DNA of 64,000 bases, taken from JARRKC01 sp037388505. Lineage in GTDB: Bacteria > Acidobacteriota > UBA6911 > RPQK01 > JAPXNP01. Shown here in pieces: positions 24,670 through 33,390 of this stretch (its first letter is position 1; each line of letters opens with the position of its first letter). The notes below the pieces were generated by a model. That model had not been told where the DNA came from. It saw only the letters and a list, made by a program, of their open reading frames with translations, and ran no database searches. Made by a program: the position numbers and the translations under genes. The stretch lies in the NCBI GenBank assembly GCA_037388505.1, contig JARRKC010000007.1, forward strand, positions 1 to 64,000. The letters run 5' to 3'.

Positions 24670-27156
24670 CTAGTCCGGGCTCGAGACCCGCAGGTGCTCG
24701 AGGGCTTGGTTGACCGCGTCGAAGTTCGCCTGGTCGGATTGGCGGAGAATGCCGAGCCTTTCGATCCTCCGCCAAACTTCCCGGCTCTTCCCGTACCAGG
24801 CTTGGGCCTTGCTTCGCGCATCGCCCATCCGTGAGGTTCTCCAGATGGCGTCGAAATGATCACCCAGTGTCGCCTGGATCAGCGCGAGGTCCCGCAGAGG
24901 GCCCGAGCCCTGAGCATTTTCAGCCAACTGAGTGAAGATCTGGTTCGCTTCGACGAGATAGACGAACGCTTCGTCCGTCCGTTCGATCGTATCGAACAGC
25001 ATTCCCAGTGACCCTAGAGATACGGCCAAATCCCTCCGGAACCGGTTGTTTCGGGGATCGGCCTGAACGAGCCCTCGGGTGAGCGATAGGGCCCGCTGAT
25101 AGTGTCGCAGAGCCTGATCGGTTGCTCCGGTGGCCATTTCGGCGCCGGCGAGCGCCTTCAGCGAGGCGGATAGATCGTGCTGCATCGGAGCACTGGTCGG
25201 CTGTTCCCCGGCCAGTTTATCGAAGATCTCGACTGCGGATGTGTAGTCGGTTTCCGCCGCATCCAGATCATCGGCCCGATGGAGATCCCCAATCTTCAGG
25301 AAATGCACTGCCTTCGCTCTCCGAGCTCTCAAGTTCGTCGGGTCTCGCTCCAAAGCCTGATCATAGAAACGGCCAGCCTTTTCCTGCAGTTCGAGGGCGC
25401 GCGAAGCATTCCCTTTCCAGTTCCACAGCTCCGCCAGGCGCTCCTGATTCACGGCGACATCGAGAAGGTCTTCGAGGTTGTCCGGATCCGCAGCGGCCAG
25501 GCGCTCTCGGATCCTAAGTGCCCGATGCTGGAGGTCCAATGCTTCCTCCAGATGCCCCCCGACCGCTCGTACGTCCCCCATTCGATCCAGAACCTTCGCC
25601 AGCAGAGCCTGGGGCTCGCTTTTCCGGGGAAGCGCTTCCAGTATGGATCGCGCCTTTCCGTAGCTGACCAGCGCGGCTTCCGTCCGCCCGAGGTTGGACA
25701 GGTACGGATTCCCTTGAATATCGCCGACCTTCTGATAGGCGGCGGCGAGTTCGAGCTGGAGCTGTTCATCACCGGTAGCGTCCTTTGCGAGACTGTCCAG
25801 ATAGCTCAGCGCACGCTTGACCACCAGCTCCCGAACAGGGGTTGAACCAGGCAAGTCTTTGATAGCTTCTTCGAATTCGAACAGGAAGGAGCCGGCCAGT
25901 TGCCGAACTTGCTGGAATCGCTGCTCGGCGGAGGCTCTCTCCCGTTCCGCGACTCCGGCCTGCCAGATCGCCAGACCGGTTCCCGCCAAAAGACAAATGA
26001 CCGCGAGCACGACGGCCGCCACGATACTCCGGTGTCGTTTGACGAACTTGGCGAGACGATATCGGAAGGTGTCGTCGGTTGCCGCTACAGGCCGGTTCTC
26101 CAAATAGCGCTCCAGATCTTGCGCCAGGGCTCCGGCCGTGGAGTAGCGCCTCTCCGGCTCCTTGCGAAGCGCCATCAGGACCACGTTGTCCAGATCTCCT
26201 GCCAGGAGTCGCCTCCACTCCGGCTTCACACACACTTCGCTCGGTTTCGGGGGAGGGCTCTCGCAGACGAGCTGCAGGAGGCGGCTCAACGACACCTCTT
26301 CGAGATCATAGGGCGAGCTCCCTGCGAGGAGTTCGAAAAGAAGAATCCCCAGCGAATAGACGTCGGAAGCAACCGTGATCGTGCCGCCCCTGACCTGCTC
26401 GGGGCTCGCGAACCGCGGAGTGAGCGGGGTAAAACCCGTGCGTGTCTCGAGGAAGCCGGCCGAGGCATCCGCCGACAGCAACTTGGCGATGCCGAAATCG
26501 AGCAGCTTCGGCGTGCCGTCGGCCGTTACCAGGATGTTGCTGGGTTTCAGGTCGCGATGGACAACGAGATTCCGGTGGGCGTAATCGACCGCGCCACACA
26601 CCTGCCGGATGAGACGGATCCGGGCGGAAATCGAAAGATCGTGCTCGGCGCAGTACCGATCCAGGGGGAGACCCTCCACGTACTCCATGACCAGATAGGG
26701 AGACCCTTCCTCAGTGGTGCCTCCATCCAGCAGACGAGCAATGTTCGGGTGGTCGAGACCTGCAAGGATTTGCCGCTCGCCACGAAAACGATGAAACATC
26801 TCCCGGTTCGACGTCCACTTCAAGACCTTGATCGCGACTTCGGCGTGGTACTCCTCCTCGCGGACGGCCAGAAAAACGGCACCCATGCCCCCTGTCCCCA
26901 ACCGCCGGACGATTCGGTAGGCGCCGATCCTCTTGGCCATCACTTCCCCAACAGCATCCAGGTCGCTCGGAGAGTCTGCTGATCCCTGGGCGTCGCCGGA
27001 GGAGACTCCGACAGACTCGAAAAATGCGTCCTCGTTTCTCCACGCATCGCGACCGGAGGTATCGGCGTGAGTGCCGATCCGTTCATCGGAAGGCAGACCC
27101 GCAGCTGCCTGGATTCGGTGCCATTCCTCGGGCGAGAGGCGCTCTCCCTCATCCAC
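24670..27156 (-). CDS. PknB-type Ser/Thr protein kinase with TPR-like C-terminal domain
   Basis: 828 aa. The kinase domain spans about 80-345: glycine loop GTGGMGAVF (87-95), ATP lysine K110 in VAIKVLK, HRDLKPSN from 200, DFG at 220-222 and SPEQ at 251-254. One membrane span lies at about 377-399. After it comes a long helical region with TPR-like repeats (about 430-820), presumably outside the cytoplasm. GTG 27156 follows GGAGGG by seven bases. The layout is common in Acidobacteria and Planctomycetes, where an ECF sigma gene often sits upstream; here the upstream neighbours are glycerol genes instead. Targets unknown. Confidence 0.92.
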   Translation of the reverse strand: MDEGERLSPEEWHRIQAAAGLPSDERIGTHADTSGRDAWRNEDAFFESVGVSSGDAQGSADSPSDLDAVGEVMAKRIGAYRIVRRLGTGGMGAVFLAVREEEYHAEVAIKVLKWTSNREMFHRFRGERQILAGLDHPNIARLLDGGTTEEGSPYLVMEYVEGLPLDRYCAEHDLSISARIRLIRQVCGAVDYAHRNLVVHRDLKPSNILVTADGTPKLLDFGIAKLLSADASAGFLETRTGFTPLTPRFASPEQVRGGTITVASDVYSLGILLFELLAGSSPYDLEEVSLSRLLQLVCESPPPKPSEVCVKPEWRRLLAGDLDNVVLMALRKEPERRYSTAGALAQDLERYLENRPVAATDDTFRYRLAKFVKRHRSIVAAVVLAVICLLAGTGLAIWQAGVAERERASAEQRFQQVRQLAGSFLFEFEEAIKDLPGSTPVRELVVKRALSYLDSLAKDATGDEQLQLELAAAYQKVGDIQGNPYLSNLGRTEAALVSYGKARSILEALPRKSEPQALLAKVLDRMGDVRAVGGHLEEALDLQHRALRIRERLAAADPDNLEDLLDVAVNQERLAELWNWKGNASRALELQEKAGRFYDQALERDPTNLRARRAKAVHFLKIGDLHRADDLDAAETDYTSAVEIFDKLAGEQPTSAPMQHDLSASLKALAGAEMATGATDQALRHYQRALSLTRGLVQADPRNNRFRRDLAVSLGSLGMLFDTIERTDEAFVYLVEANQIFTQLAENAQGSGPLRDLALIQATLGDHFDAIWRTSRMGDARSKAQAWYGKSREVWRRIERLGILRQSDQANFDAVNQALEHLRVSSPD

Positions 27157-27371
27157 GGAGCGACCCTCCGGCGGATCCTCGGCGCGGCTGTGACGGCAAG
27201 AGGAGCATTCCAGAGCGAGGCCCGCCGGTTCGCAGCGAGCCGAAGGACAGACCGAATCCGGCTATGAGCGAGTAGAGCACTAATCCTTGTGATCGACAGA
27301 TTCGGAAATGACCGATAGCCCTGCCTGGCCGCCGTCGTGGAACAGAGGTGTGGTCTCTGAGGCGACGGTGG

Positions 27372-28934
27372 CTAGCCGGGCAGATATTTCCTGGCAAGCG
27401 CTCGATACTGCTCGACCTGTCTGTTCTGCCACGTGCTGTCCCGGCCCAGAGCCTCCGCCATCACGCGGGCGGCTTCCGGGGCTGCTTCCATGCTCGCCTT
27501 CGCATCCAGGAAAAGACACCGCGTCCGTCGGGCCAGTACATCTTCGAGATTCCAGGCCCATTCGTGACGAGCAGCCCAAGCGATCTCCGCTTTCGTGTAG
27601 GGAAGCGCCGGATGCAGCAGCCGATCCGGTCCGGCAGAATCCGCATCATCGAGGCTCTGGCGGTCGGACGAGAACCTGCCGTGAATCCCGCAGGGCGAGA
27701 TCTCCTCTTTGCCGCTTCCTTCGAGACGGAGGTCCGACGTGGCGGAAGGACGTGCCTTGAACCCGCCGATCGCGATGACCCGATCCACGGTGTCTTCCGA
27801 CATCTTGCGATACGTCGTCCACTTGCCGCCCATGATGGAAACGACGTTCCCACGCAACACCTCGATAACGTGGCTGCGTGAAAGGGCCGCCGTTCTTCTT
27901 CCTCGGGGGTTTCCTCGGCGGACCAGAGGCCGAAGACCCGCGAACACACTGAGTACGTCTTCGCGTCGAGTCTTCCGACTCAGGTAGCGGTTGAGATGTG
28001 ACAGGATGAAGTCGATCTCCTGATTCGATGCGACGGGCTCCTCATCGTTCTCCTCCACCGGGACCTCGGTCGTCCCAGCCAGGGTCCGGCCACACCACGG
28101 TATGGCGAACAGCACGCGCCCGTCATCCGTCTTCGGGACCAGCAGCGCCGTCCCTCCGCCCAGCCAGTCCGCCGAAAGCACGACGTGAGAGCCCCGACTG
28201 AGAACCATGCGGCGGCGAACCTGCCGATCGGCCATCCGCCGAATCTCGTCTGCACCCGTGCCGGCAGCATTCACCAGAACGTCGGCTTCGATCGTGAATT
28301 CGTCACGGCTCAGTGTGTCGCGAACCTGTGCCCCGGAGATTCTGCCGCCCGTTTCCATCAGTCTTGTGAGTTCGATGTAATTGACCGGAAGCGCACCCAT
28401 CTCCCGGGCCTTGCGGACCAGCATGATTCCCAGTCGCGCGTCATCGAACTGACCGTCATAGAAAAGGATGCCGCCCTGCAACCGCCGAGAGTCGACTGTC
28501 GGTATCCGGCTCTTGACCTCTTCGGCGGACAGAAGGCGGGTGCGGCCGAGGCTGAGTCGGCCCGCCATGAAGTCGTAGATCTTGAGACCGGCAGCGTAGT
28601 ACAGCTTCTGCCACGACCCGTACACGGGAACGATCAACGGCAGTCGACTGCATACGCCGGGAGCATTGTGGAGCAGGCGACCCCGTTCGCAGAGTGCTTC
28701 ACGGACCAGCAATACGTCTCCCTGTTCCAGATACCGAACACCGCCGTGGACCAGCTTGGTGCTCCGGCTCGAAGTCGCGTGACAGAAATCTTGGCGTTCC
28801 ACCAGCACCGTGGAGAGCCCCCGCGAGGCGGCCTCGACTGCCGTGCCGAGTCCCGTCGCGCCCCCTCCTACGATGAGCACGTCGAATCGCCCGTGTGAAC
28901 GCAGCTCATTGACCAGGCTCTGTCGCGTGTCCAT
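27372..28934 (-). CDS. glpD: Glycerol-3-phosphate dehydrogenase
   Basis: 520 aa, FAD-dependent. The FAD site GGGATGLGTAVEAASRG is at about 22-38, followed by SRSTKLVHGGVRYLEQG, and the C-terminal region keeps GGKWTTYRKM. It oxidises sn-glycerol 3-phosphate to dihydroxyacetone phosphate, feeding electrons to quinone at the membrane. ATG 28934 follows GAGGAGG. It lies downstream of glpK after 127 bp containing a heptamer array, so it may be the last gene of a glpFKD unit. Confidence 0.94.
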   Translation of the reverse strand: MDTRQSLVNELRSHGRFDVLIVGGGATGLGTAVEAASRGLSTVLVERQDFCHATSSRSTKLVHGGVRYLEQGDVLLVREALCERGRLLHNAPGVCSRLPLIVPVYGSWQKLYYAAGLKIYDFMAGRLSLGRTRLLSAEEVKSRIPTVDSRRLQGGILFYDGQFDDARLGIMLVRKAREMGALPVNYIELTRLMETGGRISGAQVRDTLSRDEFTIEADVLVNAAGTGADEIRRMADRQVRRRMVLSRGSHVVLSADWLGGGTALLVPKTDDGRVLFAIPWCGRTLAGTTEVPVEENDEEPVASNQEIDFILSHLNRYLSRKTRREDVLSVFAGLRPLVRRGNPRGRRTAALSRSHVIEVLRGNVVSIMGGKWTTYRKMSEDTVDRVIAIGGFKARPSATSDLRLEGSGKEEISPCGIHGRFSSDRQSLDDADSAGPDRLLHPALPYTKAEIAWAARHEWAWNLEDVLARRTRCLFLDAKASMEAAPEAARVMAEALGRDSTWQNRQVEQYRALARKYLPG

Positions 28935-29017
28935 TTCCTCCTCGGAGCCGGCGCCGCTCAAAGGTGGAGAAGGCGCGTTCCCGAAGGCCCGCAGAGAACC
29001 CACCCCCGAAACCTGGA

Positions 29018-29050
29018 ACTTGGAACTCTGAACTCGGAACTCGGAACTTC
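29018..29050. repeat. Heptamer array (GGAACTC)n
   Basis: Units ggaactt, ggaactc, tgaactc, ggaactc, ggaactt in the short gap between glpK and glpD. Confidence 0.75.
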
Positions 29051-29061
29051 ACTCACCTTAG

Positions 29062-30576
29062 TCATGATCCCAACTCGATCCACCCAAACGTCCTTTCCAC
29101 CGCCCGCTTCCAATTCCGATACCCCTCCTGACGGCGGTCCTCCGCCCAGGTTGGATGCCAGCTTCGATCTGCTGACCAGTGGGCTTCGAGATCCCCCGTC
29201 CCGTTCCAGAAGCCGGTAGCCAGACCCGCTGCATAAGACGCCCCCAGGGAGGTGGTCTCGATCACTTTGGGACGCACAACGTTCACACCGAGTATATCCG
29301 CCTGGAGCTGCATCAACGTGTCATTGGCCGTTGCCCCGCCGTCAACCTTGATGGTTTCGAGATCCAGGCCCGAATCGGCCTTCATCGCCTCGAGGACGTC
29401 CCGGCTCTGGTAGCAGATCGCCTCCAGCGTGGCACGCGCCAGATGACCCCGGTTGGAGTGACGCGAGAGTCCGACGACGACGCCGCGTGCGTCGGAGCGC
29501 CAGTAAGGAGCGAACAACCCGGAGAAGGCGGGCACGAAGTAGACTCCGCCGGAATCCTCCACGCTGTTGGCCAGGGCTTCGATTTCCGGAGCCGAACGGA
29601 TCATGCCGAGCTGATCTCGGAGCCACTGCACGGCGGAGCCGGTGACAGCCACCGAGCCCTCCAGCGCGTAAACCGGGGCCGCACCCTCGAACTGGTAGCA
29701 CACCGTCGTCAGGAGACCTGCCTTCGAGGGAACCGCTTCTCGACCGACATTGAGCAGCATGAAATTGCCGGTCCCGTACGTATTCTTGGCTTGCCCGACC
29801 CGTAAACAGACCTGCCCCACAGTCGCGGCCTGCTGGTCTCCAAGGATCCCCGCGATGACGGTACCCGTCTCTGGCTCTCCCGGCCATCTGAGATGTCCGA
29901 AGACGTGTGCCGAGGGAGCGATCTCCGGCAGAACCTCGGGCGGAACGTCGAAAAGCGAGAGGAGTTCAGGGTCCCATCTCAGTTTTCGCAGATCCATCAG
30001 CATGGTTCGACTGGCGTTCGTCACGTCGGTGACGTGGACTCCGCCGTCGATTCCCCCGGTCAGGTTCCAGAGTACCCAGGTGTCGATCGTTCCGAAGGCA
30101 ACCTCGCCCCGTCGGGCGGCCGCACGCAGACCTTCGATGTTGTCGAGAAGCCAGCGCAATTTCCCTCCGGCGAAGTAGGTGGCGGGCGGCAAGCCGGTCC
30201 TCGCGCGAACCAGAGCTCCCGCGCCGCTCTTCTCGAGTTCGTGGATGATGGAGTCGGTGCGAGTGTCCTGCCAGACAATGGCGTTCGACCACGGCTCTCC
30301 GGTTCGAGGATTCCAGAGGACGGTCGTCTCCCGCTGATTGGTCAGACCGATCGCCGCCAGTTCTCGCAGTTGAAGCTGAGCTTCGGAAAGAGCCCCCGCG
30401 ATACAAATCTGGCAGTTCTCGACGATTTCGAGTGGATCGTGTTCCACCCAGCCAGCTCGCGGCAGGATCTGCCGATGCTCGAGTTGGTGGCGGGCGACCT
30501 CGTCGCCCGCCTGGTCAAAGATCATGAAACGAGTGCTGGTCGTACCTTGATCGAGTGCTCCAATGAAATCCGCCAT
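29062..30576 (-). CDS. glpK: Glycerol kinase
   Basis: 504 aa, FGGY kinase. The opening GALDQGTTSTRFM is the phosphate-1 motif, and GDQQAATVGQ plus the YGTGNFML block are typical of GlpK; the C-terminal KVDGGATANDTLMQ is the second signature. It phosphorylates glycerol entering through GlpF. ATG 30576 follows GAGGAGAGG. Only 12 bp separate it from glpF, so the two are surely co-transcribed. Confidence 0.96.
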   Translation of the reverse strand: MADFIGALDQGTTSTRFMIFDQAGDEVARHQLEHRQILPRAGWVEHDPLEIVENCQICIAGALSEAQLQLRELAAIGLTNQRETTVLWNPRTGEPWSNAIVWQDTRTDSIIHELEKSGAGALVRARTGLPPATYFAGGKLRWLLDNIEGLRAAARRGEVAFGTIDTWVLWNLTGGIDGGVHVTDVTNASRTMLMDLRKLRWDPELLSLFDVPPEVLPEIAPSAHVFGHLRWPGEPETGTVIAGILGDQQAATVGQVCLRVGQAKNTYGTGNFMLLNVGREAVPSKAGLLTTVCYQFEGAAPVYALEGSVAVTGSAVQWLRDQLGMIRSAPEIEALANSVEDSGGVYFVPAFSGLFAPYWRSDARGVVVGLSRHSNRGHLARATLEAICYQSRDVLEAMKADSGLDLETIKVDGGATANDTLMQLQADILGVNVVRPKVIETTSLGASYAAGLATGFWNGTGDLEAHWSADRSWHPTWAEDRRQEGYRNWKRAVERTFGWIELGS

Positions 30577-30588
30577 CGTGTCCTCTCC

Positions 30589-31338
30589 TCAGAAGCCTAC
30601 CCAACGATACAACAGCGAACCCAGGACCCCTCCCGCCAGCGGCCCGACGATGGGGATCCAGGCATAGCCCCAGTCCGAACTTCCTTTGCCCGAGATGGGG
30701 AAGACGGCGTGAGCGAGGCGAGGCCCAAAATCCCGTGCCGGATTGATGGCGTACCCCGTCGGCCCTCCCAAGGAAAGGCCGATGGCAAGAACCAGCAGAC
30801 CGACCAAAAGGGGGTAGATCGCGCCGCTGTAGACGACGGTCAGATCGAGGTCGCCCGGTTGCTTCAGCATCTGAGCCTGGTCCCCCAGGGCGAGAATTCC
30901 GAACATCAGAACGGCCGTTCCGATCATCTCGGTCGCCAGATTCGCCAACGGCTTCCGAATGGCTGGGATCGTCGAGAAGATACCCAATTTGACGGCAGAG
31001 TCGGGTGTCTCCTGCCAATGTTCGAAGAAAGCGATCCAGACGACGCCCGCCCCCAGGAAACCCCCGATCATCTGTGCGAGCACATAGCCGGGGACCTCGG
31101 ACCACGGGAAGGCCCCGATCGTGGCCAGTGAGACGGTTACGGCGGGATTGATGTGAGCGCCGCTGATTCGCCCGACCGCATAGACCGCCATGGCTACCGC
31201 CATGCCCCACCCGATCGCCACGACGATCCAGCCGCCGCCAAGGGCCTTCGACTTCCTCAGGCTCACATTGGCGACCACACCGTCTCCGAGAAGCACCAGC
31301 AGCATCGTTCCCACGGCTTCCGCTACGTATTTCTCCAC
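30589..31338 (-). CDS. glpF: Glycerol facilitator (aquaglyceroporin)
   Basis: 249 aa with six membrane spans and two NPA half-helices, in SGAHINPAVTVS and YAINPARDFGPR. The Asp after the second NPAR is the marker of glycerol-conducting members, in contrast to the Ser in the second aquaporin of this window (54605-55381). GTG 31338 follows GAGGAGG. First gene of the glycerol uptake and oxidation unit. Confidence 0.94.
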   Translation of the reverse strand: MEKYVAEAVGTMLLVLLGDGVVANVSLRKSKALGGGWIVVAIGWGMAVAMAVYAVGRISGAHINPAVTVSLATIGAFPWSEVPGYVLAQMIGGFLGAGVVWIAFFEHWQETPDSAVKLGIFSTIPAIRKPLANLATEMIGTAVLMFGILALGDQAQMLKQPGDLDLTVVYSGAIYPLLVGLLVLAIGLSLGGPTGYAINPARDFGPRLAHAVFPISGKGSSDWGYAWIPIVGPLAGGVLGSLLYRWVGF

Positions 31339-31460
31339 GTCCCCTCCTCTGATGAGCCCCGAACCGGCTGAGCGCTGGAATACGATAGCCGATGGTCACC
31401 CGAACAGGGAAGGGATGAAAGTTGATCGGGGGATGACAGTTCCAGGTTCCGAGTTCCGTG

Positions 31461-31566
31461 AGTAGGATCAGCATCCTTGCTTGTCCCCGACTGCGGCCGC
31501 GACCTGCCGGGTGTTCCATGCCGAACTCTGAAGCTGAATGGAGAACGGGAGAACAGGAGAACCGGC
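31461..31566 (+). repeat. Repeat A, copy 3, with octamers
   Basis: The core reads GTAGGATCAGCATCCTTGCTTG, gactgcggccgcgacc, gaactctgaagct, followed by octamers aatggaga, acgggaga, acaggaga, accggcgc. It lies in the 419-bp gap 31339-31757 upstream of glpF. Confidence 0.75.
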
Positions 31567-31571
31567 GCTCT

Positions 31572-31711
31572 CGGGGTGACACCCCAAGGGCTCCAAAACA
31601 AAAGACCTTTGCGTACTCGGCGACTTCGCGCGAGATCGAGTTGCCGAGGTAGCGCGCTGCCGCCGAGCATCGAAACAAAGTCGGGGCTGAGACGATTTGG
31701 GCGACGCGCCC
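31572..31711 (-). repeat. Repeat family C, copy 2
   Basis: Shares with the inverse of 17315-17480 the blocks aagggctc-aaacaaa, ctttgcgt, gcgcgagatcgagttgccgaggt and tttgggcgac. The left arm of the palindrome is degraded. It abuts repeat A3; a short gaactc-type stretch follows at 31711-31745. Confidence 0.7.
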
Positions 31712-31757
31712 TCGGAACTTGAAACTCGAACTCAGACGTCGGAACTGTTTCCACCGA

Positions 31758-33155
31758 CTAGACATGCAGCGATTTCCAGTTTCCTCGGCGGAAGATGATC
31801 ACGACGACGATGGCGAGGACGGATTCCGAGATAGCGATCGCCGCGAAGACGCCCTGCGCCCCCATGCCAACGGGAATCGCCAGGAAGTAGGCAAGCGGAA
31901 TCTGAAACAACCAGTAGCACACCAGATTCGCGAGTGTCGGCGTGTAGGTATCGCCGGCGCCATTGAAGGCCTGGCTGATGACCATGCCGTAAGCGTAGAA
32001 GACGTACCCGTAACTGATGTACTGCAGGGAGTCTACGGCGTAGGAAACCACGACATCTTGGGAAGTGAAGAGTCGTCCTAGTGGTTCGGCCAGAGTGACG
32101 AAAAACAGGGTCAAACAACCGAGAAACAGCATATTCGCGAAGGCGGTCAGCCAGGCGCACCGCTCGGCCCTTTCGGGTTGTCCAGCACCGAGATTCTGGC
32201 CCACCAGCGTCGCGGCCGCGTTGCTCATGCCCCAGGAGGGAAGAATCGCGAAGACGATGATTCGCAGGGAGATCGTGTATCCGGCCAGTGCGGCGTCTCC
32301 GAAGATTGCGATCAGGCGGACCAGTCCCAGCCAGCTGACGGTTCCCACCAACAGCTGAAGCACGCCGCCGCAGGAAATGCGGATCAACTTCCACAGAAGC
32401 CCCGGACGAACGCGGAAACTCGAGGTCGTCAGAGGAACGCGGCTCCTGTCTGAGAAGAGAATGGTCAACTGGTAGATCAATGCAGCTCCACGCGCGAGGT
32501 TGGTCGCAATTGCGGCACCTGTGACGCCGAGCTCGGGGAAGGGACCGACACCGAAGATCAGGAGGGGATCGAGGAAGATGTTGAGGAGATTCGCCATCCA
32601 GAGCACCCGCATTGCGGCTATCGCGTCTCCGGCGCCTCGGAAGACGGCATTGATGACGAAGAGCAGCATGATCGTCGCATTGCCGGCCAACATGACCCGG
32701 TTGTACCCAGCCCCGACCACGACCACTTCAGGAGAGGCCCCCATCCTCTGAAGAATCGGAGCCGTCCAGAGCAGACCCAGGAGACCGATCGGTATTGATA
32801 CCATCAGGGCGGCAAGGATCGCCTGTCCTGTCGCCAGGCCTGCCTCTTCAGGTCGCTTCTCGCCGATGCGGCGGGCCACTAAGGCCGTGGCGCCCATGCC
32901 AAGCCCGGTGGCGATGGAGAAGACGACCGTCAGAACGGCCTCCGTGAGTCCGACGGCGGCGACCGCAGGGGAACCCAGTTGCGCCACGAAGAAAAGATCC
33001 ACGACTCCGAAGACGGCCTGCATCGAGAGCTCGAGGATCATGGGAACGGCCAGGAGCATGATCGCACGTGCCACGCTACCGGTCGTGAAATCCTGCTCGC
33101 CTCCAGACAGACTCTGCCTGAGGTCTTTGAAGAATCGGACAGTCGCTGTAGACAT
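31758..33155 (-). CDS. MATE-family efflux transporter
   Basis: 465 aa with about twelve membrane spans. The two-fold repeat is visible: ILELSMQAVFGVVDLFFVAQLG at the start of the first half and an equivalent stretch midway, with NAVFRGAGD and SQAFNGAGDTYTP at matching positions. MATE proteins export cationic drugs or metabolites by sodium or proton antiport. ATG 33155 has no strong ribosome site. Divergent from recQ. Substrate unknown. Confidence 0.92.
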   Translation of the reverse strand: MSTATVRFFKDLRQSLSGGEQDFTTGSVARAIMLLAVPMILELSMQAVFGVVDLFFVAQLGSPAVAAVGLTEAVLTVVFSIATGLGMGATALVARRIGEKRPEEAGLATGQAILAALMVSIPIGLLGLLWTAPILQRMGASPEVVVVGAGYNRVMLAGNATIMLLFVINAVFRGAGDAIAAMRVLWMANLLNIFLDPLLIFGVGPFPELGVTGAAIATNLARGAALIYQLTILFSDRSRVPLTTSSFRVRPGLLWKLIRISCGGVLQLLVGTVSWLGLVRLIAIFGDAALAGYTISLRIIVFAILPSWGMSNAAATLVGQNLGAGQPERAERCAWLTAFANMLFLGCLTLFFVTLAEPLGRLFTSQDVVVSYAVDSLQYISYGYVFYAYGMVISQAFNGAGDTYTPTLANLVCYWLFQIPLAYFLAIPVGMGAQGVFAAIAISESVLAIVVVIIFRRGNWKSLHV

Positions 33156-33390
33156 ACAAAACCCGTAAGCAGATATGGGTTTGAGTTCGGGAGGCAGAGA
33201 GCCCCCGGGAATGTCCTCGAATCGAGGTCGATGTCAGCTCGTGAGACTAGAGGATTCTCATCGGACCGTCCGAAGGACAGGCTCTCACATCCCAGAGGAA
33301 ATCGGCAAGAACTTTTGGGTTGCAGCTTTTCGACACTCGAACGTTATTTAAGGTAAAGATGAAACAGGAAGTGAGTGGGAGAAGTCAGAA

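Noticed and set aside
27157..27371. Possible ECF sigma gene upstream of the kinase
   Set aside because: Only 215 bp, and the frames there lack sigma region 2 or 4 patterns.
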